From Suillus spraguei (Eukaryota; Basidiomycota; Agaricomycetes; Boletales; Suillaceae), in assembly GCA_016800925.1 (NCBI GenBank), contig JABCPU010000600.1, positions 1-35,959 of the forward strand: a stretch of DNA of 35,959 nucleotides, written 5' to 3'. This document shows positions 31,933-35,959 of this stretch, in pieces. The notes beneath the pieces are model-generated. The model made no database searches, had not been told where the DNA came from, and saw only the letters and a list, made by a program, of their open reading frames with translations. Every line of letters starts with the position of its first letter. Position 1 is the stretch's first letter. Both the position numbers and the translations under genes were made by a program.

Positions 31933-33300
31933 GTGCCAGGCCCAAGAAGAAAAAATCCAGAAGCCTGTGCAAAGCTCAGGAATGATCAGCAAGCTGGGAA
32001 CACACCAAACATCAGAAGAACAGCAACTTATTATGGTGTCCCCGAGAGCACTCTTTGTGGTCATTTTCATGGTGCTCACAAGCCTCCTGCTGAGCCCACA
32101 GCACAGCAGTTGCTCTCAGACCATCAAGAGAAAGTCCTCGTGGACTGGATTGAGCACCTCGATGCAGCAGGCAACCCAGTCAGTAAATGGACCATCAAAC
32201 AGAAGTGCTACGTACTCTGTAAAAGGGCACCATCAAAACACTGGATTTACCATTTTCTTAGGCACCACCCAAATATCAAGCTCGGACAGCCTTCTGGGCT
32301 TGATCCAAAGCACGGCCAGTGTTTCAACCAAACAACAGTCCAGGACCACTTCAAACTCCTCCGCGAGATCATGGAAGAGCACGGGATTCCATGGGAGAAT
32401 GTATATAACATGGATGAAAAAGGTTGTCAGCGGGGAGGAGGACGAGGGCATTCCAGAGTCAAATACCTTATGTCGTGCAGAAAATGGGTACACTACAAGT
32501 TTAAAAGTGACAACCTCGAACTTGTCACTGTCATTGAGTGCGTGTGTGCCGATGACACAAATATCCAGCCAGCATTCGTGTTTTCTGGAAAGGAGCATTC
32601 TCTGTCGTGGTGGACAGTTGATCTGCAATCAAGTAAGTCACAACATCAGTCAACATGAAATCAATACTGAGTCAAGATACCACAGTACTTACATGTCCCC
32701 TAATGGTTGGACTGACGACTTTGTCGGCACACAATGGTTTGAAGAATCATTCATACCTCAGGCCACAGCCCACAATACATCCGGGAAACCTATCCTTCTC
32801 ATATTTGATGGCCACAGCTCACATATCACAGATCAAATTCATGAACTTGCACTCAACAACAATATTTACCTGTTTTGTCTTCCTCCCCACATGACTCACA
32901 AGTTGCAGCCCCTCGATGTTGGATGTTTTGGCCCCCTGCAGAATTCCTGGCGAAAGCGCTGTGATGAAGTCGTTACTGAGACGGGCGCAGATATACCTAG
33001 GAAAGAGTTTGTCAGAGAATACATGGCAGTTCAGAACGAAGTGTTTTCACGGCCAGATCTCATTAAGAAAGCATGGGAACATAGCGGCCTCAATCCCATT
33101 GATCCAAGCATATTCAAAGAAGAGGATTATGCACTGAGTAAAGCAACATCGATCTGTGCACATGTGCCCTCATCTTTTCCAGTCTCTGAATGGGCCCCAT
33201 TTGTTGAAGAAGAATTCGATTTTGAGGAAGGCTTGGAGCCAGGTGTGGAGTCTGGTGGTGAAAGTGATGGCGAAGGAGGGACAGCAATTTTGATGGCCAG
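31933..33300 (+). pseudogene. Pogo/Tigger-type DDE transposase
   Basis: An open frame runs from about 31933 to 32630 and, after an intron or shift near 32633-32685, from 32687 to about 33290. The expected ATG position holds GTG before PGPRRKNPEACAK. Domains: psq-type helix-turn-helix (RRTATYYGVPESTLCGHFHG), CENP-B-type second helix-turn-helix (DHQEKVLVDWIEHLDAAGNP), and the DDE_1 core with the Asp residues at YNMDEKG (32412-32414), LLIFDGHSSH (32807-32809) and LQPLDVGCFG (32915-32917). All three catalytic Asp are kept. A weak-donor intron 32637-32685 would restore the frame. Frame is lost near 33290. The enzyme would excise and integrate the element at TA. Confidence 0.85.
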
Positions 33301-34288
33301 TTTGATGGCATCAATATTAATGAGTGGCTCCAGAATTGCCAATGCAAATCAGACACTGCAATCCCACGAGAATTGCTTGAAAACATTGCAGCACAATCAG
33401 CTTCTCTGAATCCTGCATCTATGCCGCTGATGGGCTCACCTCCACCATCCAATCACAACTCTCTTCTTGCCAAATCTGCTTTGCCGTCATCCACAAGCAT
33501 AATGATTACTGCAACACCATCAGTCTCTCATTCAGCCATTAGCGCTGTGAACCAATCTCCTACTACTTACCTCCCTAGCTGGTCTATGCAGCGCAAACTC
33601 AATGCTACAGTGGAGATGAACCAGCAGTTGCTGGAGCAAAACCATTCACTGGCAGCAAGGCTCGATTCCGCGGAAGCACACTGCGCACTCGCACTGGATG
33701 AGATGGATGACCTGCAAAGAAGCTGAATGTGAGCAAAAAGAAGACGAAAGAAGGCACAATCAATGTTGGAGCAAGGGGACTCACTTCAGCTGCAGGATTG
33801 CGTGCATGGGAAGCTGAGAAGGCAGCACAAGCTGAAAAGGAAAGGCAGAAGACAGAGGCAACCAGTGGCAGGAAGTTTGAGAAACAGCTGCTCAAAGCTG
33901 TTCGTGATGCTCGTGGTCCCATCACAGCATTCAGCGGCTCTCTCAGCAGCAAATCGAAGGCTGACCTTCTTGAACTTGCCCAGGGGCTGGGAATTTCTGT
34001 TGATGGTGCTCAAAACAACCCTGAGTGTGCTTCAGCAATTCAAGCGCACCTTGATGGCCACCCCAGCTGAAGGATGATCCTAAATTTACTGGTCTTTATG
34101 GCTGGGTCCCTCGCAGACAAAAGCGCACACACGCAAACACCATCAGTGACAAAAATATTGCACCTGATGAGCCATTTCAAGCTGAGCGTCCTGTTGTACA
34201 TCATCGACTGAATGACTCCGAACGTTCAACAACAGAAAAATGGTTTACCAGCATCGTCCTCATCCACTACTCCCATACCATAATTTGA
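33291..34288 (+). pseudogene. C-terminal tail of the pogo transposase with SAP-like domain, frameshifted
   Basis: After a frame change near 33290 the coding continues: FDGQFDGIN, ELLENIAAQSASLNPA, a Ser/Pro-rich stretch, LPSWSMQRKLNATVEMNQQ and a coiled-coil-like ELxxxx region. A second one-base shift near 33717 leads to KKLNVSKKKTKEGTINVGAR, SAAGLRAWEAEKAAQAEKE (alpha-helical), then LSSKSKADLLELAQGLGIS, which resembles a SAP DNA-binding motif. A third shift near 34069 leads to LKDDPKFTGLYGW and the stop TGA 34286-34288. The tail could be the normal C-terminus of this pogo lineage or a second gene; continuous homology across three single-base lesions favours one original frame. Confidence 0.55.
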
Positions 34289-34402
34289 AGGTCCCTCAAC
34301 TAGTACAATTTATTCTGGAACTGCACATACCTTACTGTCTCATAGACACAAGCACCGTTCAATCCTCAACATAATCTACATCATGGCCACACACCTGCTA
34401 CT

Positions 34403-35171
34403 TGTTAAGACCATACTCAAAGGTAGAGAGATCCGAAGGGCTTTGGCCTCAGTTCGTGCACTGTGCCCCTTTCCCAAGTAATGCCCTTTATTTCAGGGAG
34501 AAGTTATACATCCGAAGATCCGGAAAGAGTTGCGTGACGGATCCGGACATCCAAAGGTATCGGATATGATACGTCCGAAGGTTATCCGGAACATAAGAAT
34601 AGAACGAAGATTAAGACTAGCTTCGGAACGAGTTCCTAACTAGAAACTAACAGAGATAGACTATCCGAAGATAGAGTCAGAGATATAGACTATAGGAATC
34701 AATCCCAAGTCTCAGAAGATGACTTAGAGCAGAAAGTGGCTTAAGTCCAGAGGAAGTAGAATGAGCAGAATCTAAGATGATATTCGAACTAAGGTTCTAC
34801 AGAGATCTACAAGTGGTTTATATACTGTAAGTATCTAAGATGGATAATCAACAAGTCCGGGACCGAGGGCTATGTACGAAGTGTAACAGAAGTCTATTAG
34901 TTAATGCACAGTGGATCAGTAAGCATGAATCGGAAATGAACACAGGTAACGGATCAGTGACGCAGGATGGAAATATACACAGCCGGAATACCGGAAACAG
35001 GAGGAATGACGAAAGGAGATAGATGCAGATATACACAAGGGAGTTAAGGTGCAAGAAGTGAGCACATTCGGATGGGTGGTCCGGACAGGATCTGTGGACC
35101 AGACGGAAATGGAATCGATCGGATCTGATCAGATATGGTCGGATCTGGGATTAGAAGTATGGTATATGACA
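34403..35171 (+). repeat. Solo LTR of family A, copy A2 (769 bp)
   Basis: It has the same ends and the same length as A1 (TGTTAAGACC...TATGACA), flanked by a perfect CTACT duplication (34398-34402, 35172-35176). It sits in the 3' part of the pogo element. A1 and A2 differ at many scattered sites, a good share of them CpG in one copy and TpG/CpA in the other. Confidence 0.95.
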
Positions 35172-35637
35172 CTACTACACACTATCATAATCTTCAGCAT
35201 TACCCTTATCACAATTATTTACCTACACAAGCTCATTATTCAAGTGCACACTAGTACACACAATGTATCATCATCTCACTGTCACATAGTCAGTTCAATA
35301 AACATTAATTGCGCATGCTTCACACTTTGCTGCAGTGCACGACTTTCAAATGGTGCGGAGTGTGAAAAGGCATGGTGGCAAATGTGTGACTTGGTGTGAC
35401 AAAATGCGCGAACTCTAGGGAAAACTGCACTTTTCTGCACGGTAAGTCTCCGCTGGACTCAACACGTCAATTTTAAAAGAAAAAACTAGCAGGCCTCATA
35501 CTTTAAAGGTCAGGCTATCCATCCATCGAAAAATTATATTTTTATGTGGATGTGTTGTAGAGTTATAGATGTTTTCTCGAAAATGTGCGAACTCTATGGG
35601 ACATCTAGTACTGCAATCTCATATGCAACACACTGTA

Positions 35638-35959
35638 ATTAGAATGGCGACTCCCTAAGAGTATGGCATTCTTATTAAGGCAAGATTATGTGATGTCGAG
35701 GTGGTATGTACTAGTAGTTGATGGTCATAGTCCTTGTATAAGTATATGTAGAAACTTGTTATACGTACATAATGTTGATGATACGAAGTCAGACAGAAGT
35801 CGGTGAGAAGAGTAGAGAGCACATGATATGAGTCCCGGAGGATTAACCTCCGGGTTATTGTTCTTCCAATCCTTTTCCTATTCAGTCTCTTATCATCTTT
35901 ATCACCTTTGACACCTTGTGCTACACTTTGCCATCACTGAAGGCTGACTGCTTCTTTTA
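35638..35959. other. Right flank; copy 2 of the 65-bp repeat and a possible LTR start
   Basis: 35708-35772 is copy 2 of the 65-bp repeat seen at 5037-5101. It is followed directly by TGTTGATGATACGAAG (35773), which would suit the start of an LTR running off the window. The hairpin CCCGGAGG-ATTAA-CCTCCGGG (35836-35856) follows. With no second end in view, this cannot be confirmed. Confidence 0.4.

Larger units (their letters stand above)
29845..35635 (+). mobile_element. Large pogo/Tigger DNA transposon with nested insertions
   Basis: Ends are inverted: CAGTGTGTTGCATATGAATT (29845 on) against the complement of TCATATGCAACACACTG (ending 35635), with TA outside each end (29843-29844, 35636-35637). 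The match extends past ATTGCAGTAC and resumes after the MITE with TAGATAGTCCC. Subterminal copies of a GCGAACTCTA(T)GGG motif occur on both sides (in complement near 30061-30071 on the left). Subtracting the MITE, LTR-B3 with LTR-C, and LTR-A2, the original element was about 3.4 kb and carried one transposase gene. Confidence 0.9.

Noticed and set aside
31820..32640. Start of the 529-codon plus-strand frame
   Set aside because: Up to about 32640 it is out of frame with the transposase (which is read in the neighbouring frame) and is Ser-rich noise. Only its second half, from 32687, is real transposase.
1..35959. CRISPR-like arrays or bacterial genes
   Set aside because: The tandem repeats lack short identical repeats with unique spacers, and all genes have fungal introns.
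35773..35959. Complete LTR retrotransposon at the right edge
   Set aside because: Only a possible TG start is in view; without the other end or a duplication I list it only as a possibility.

Overview
This is nuclear DNA of a filamentous basidiomycete, most likely an Agaricomycete (mushroom-forming fungus). The signs are 50-57 nt introns with GT...AG ends and CTAAC-type branch points, the host gene families present, a KDZ transposase locus, and a very high load of nested fungal transposons. Nothing here is bacterial. I see no CRISPR array and no rRNA. All work was by eye, so family names rest on remembered motifs and not on searches.

Layout. (1) 428-8047 is bounded by two ~1.5-kb inverted arms. 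Each arm ends internally in a tandem array of ~146-bp units that resemble tRNA-Leu genes: A-box-like and B-box motifs, a CAA anticodon-like loop, and a T-run just after. Between the arms lie a decayed conserved gene of unknown function (3074-5011), a truncated third copy of the arm terminus, and a 965-bp pogo-type element (5504-6468) inserted in that copy. (2) 8.4-10.9 kb is the only host-gene island: a broken cytochrome-b5-domain gene (+) and, convergent with it, a fully in-frame five-exon SAM-dependent methyltransferase gene (-). (3) 10.9-14.3 kb is intergenic, with a SINE-like repeat and a minisatellite. (4) 14.3-22.4 kb is a dead Ty3/gypsy chromovirus-type retrotransposon. It is interrupted in gag-pol by LTR-B-type solo LTRs and in the reverse transcriptase by a 769-bp solo LTR (LTR-A) with a perfect CAAGA duplication. 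(5) 22.4-29.6 kb, all on the minus strand, is a KDZ transposase gene followed closely by two accessory genes. The first has two RNase H1 N-terminal/viroplasmin-like domains and is split by a solo LTR. The second belongs to a family I remember as common in mushrooms, with an HMG-box-like start. (6) 29.8-35.6 kb is a second, larger pogo/Tigger element with clear TIRs and TA duplications. It encodes a DDE transposase with all three Asp residues and an unusual C-terminal tail, and it carries a 159-bp MITE, an LTR-B copy that itself contains another solo LTR (LTR-C), and a second LTR-A.

How it fits together. The window is a transposon graveyard in which target-site duplications let the order of insertion be read. 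Most disabling changes are single-base indels or stops that look like CGA to TGA, TGG to TAG/TGA, or CAG to TAG, as expected where transposons are methylated and deaminated. The methyltransferase gene shows none of this. The two observations I find most novel are the inverted tRNA-like arrays and the three-gene KDZ cassette.
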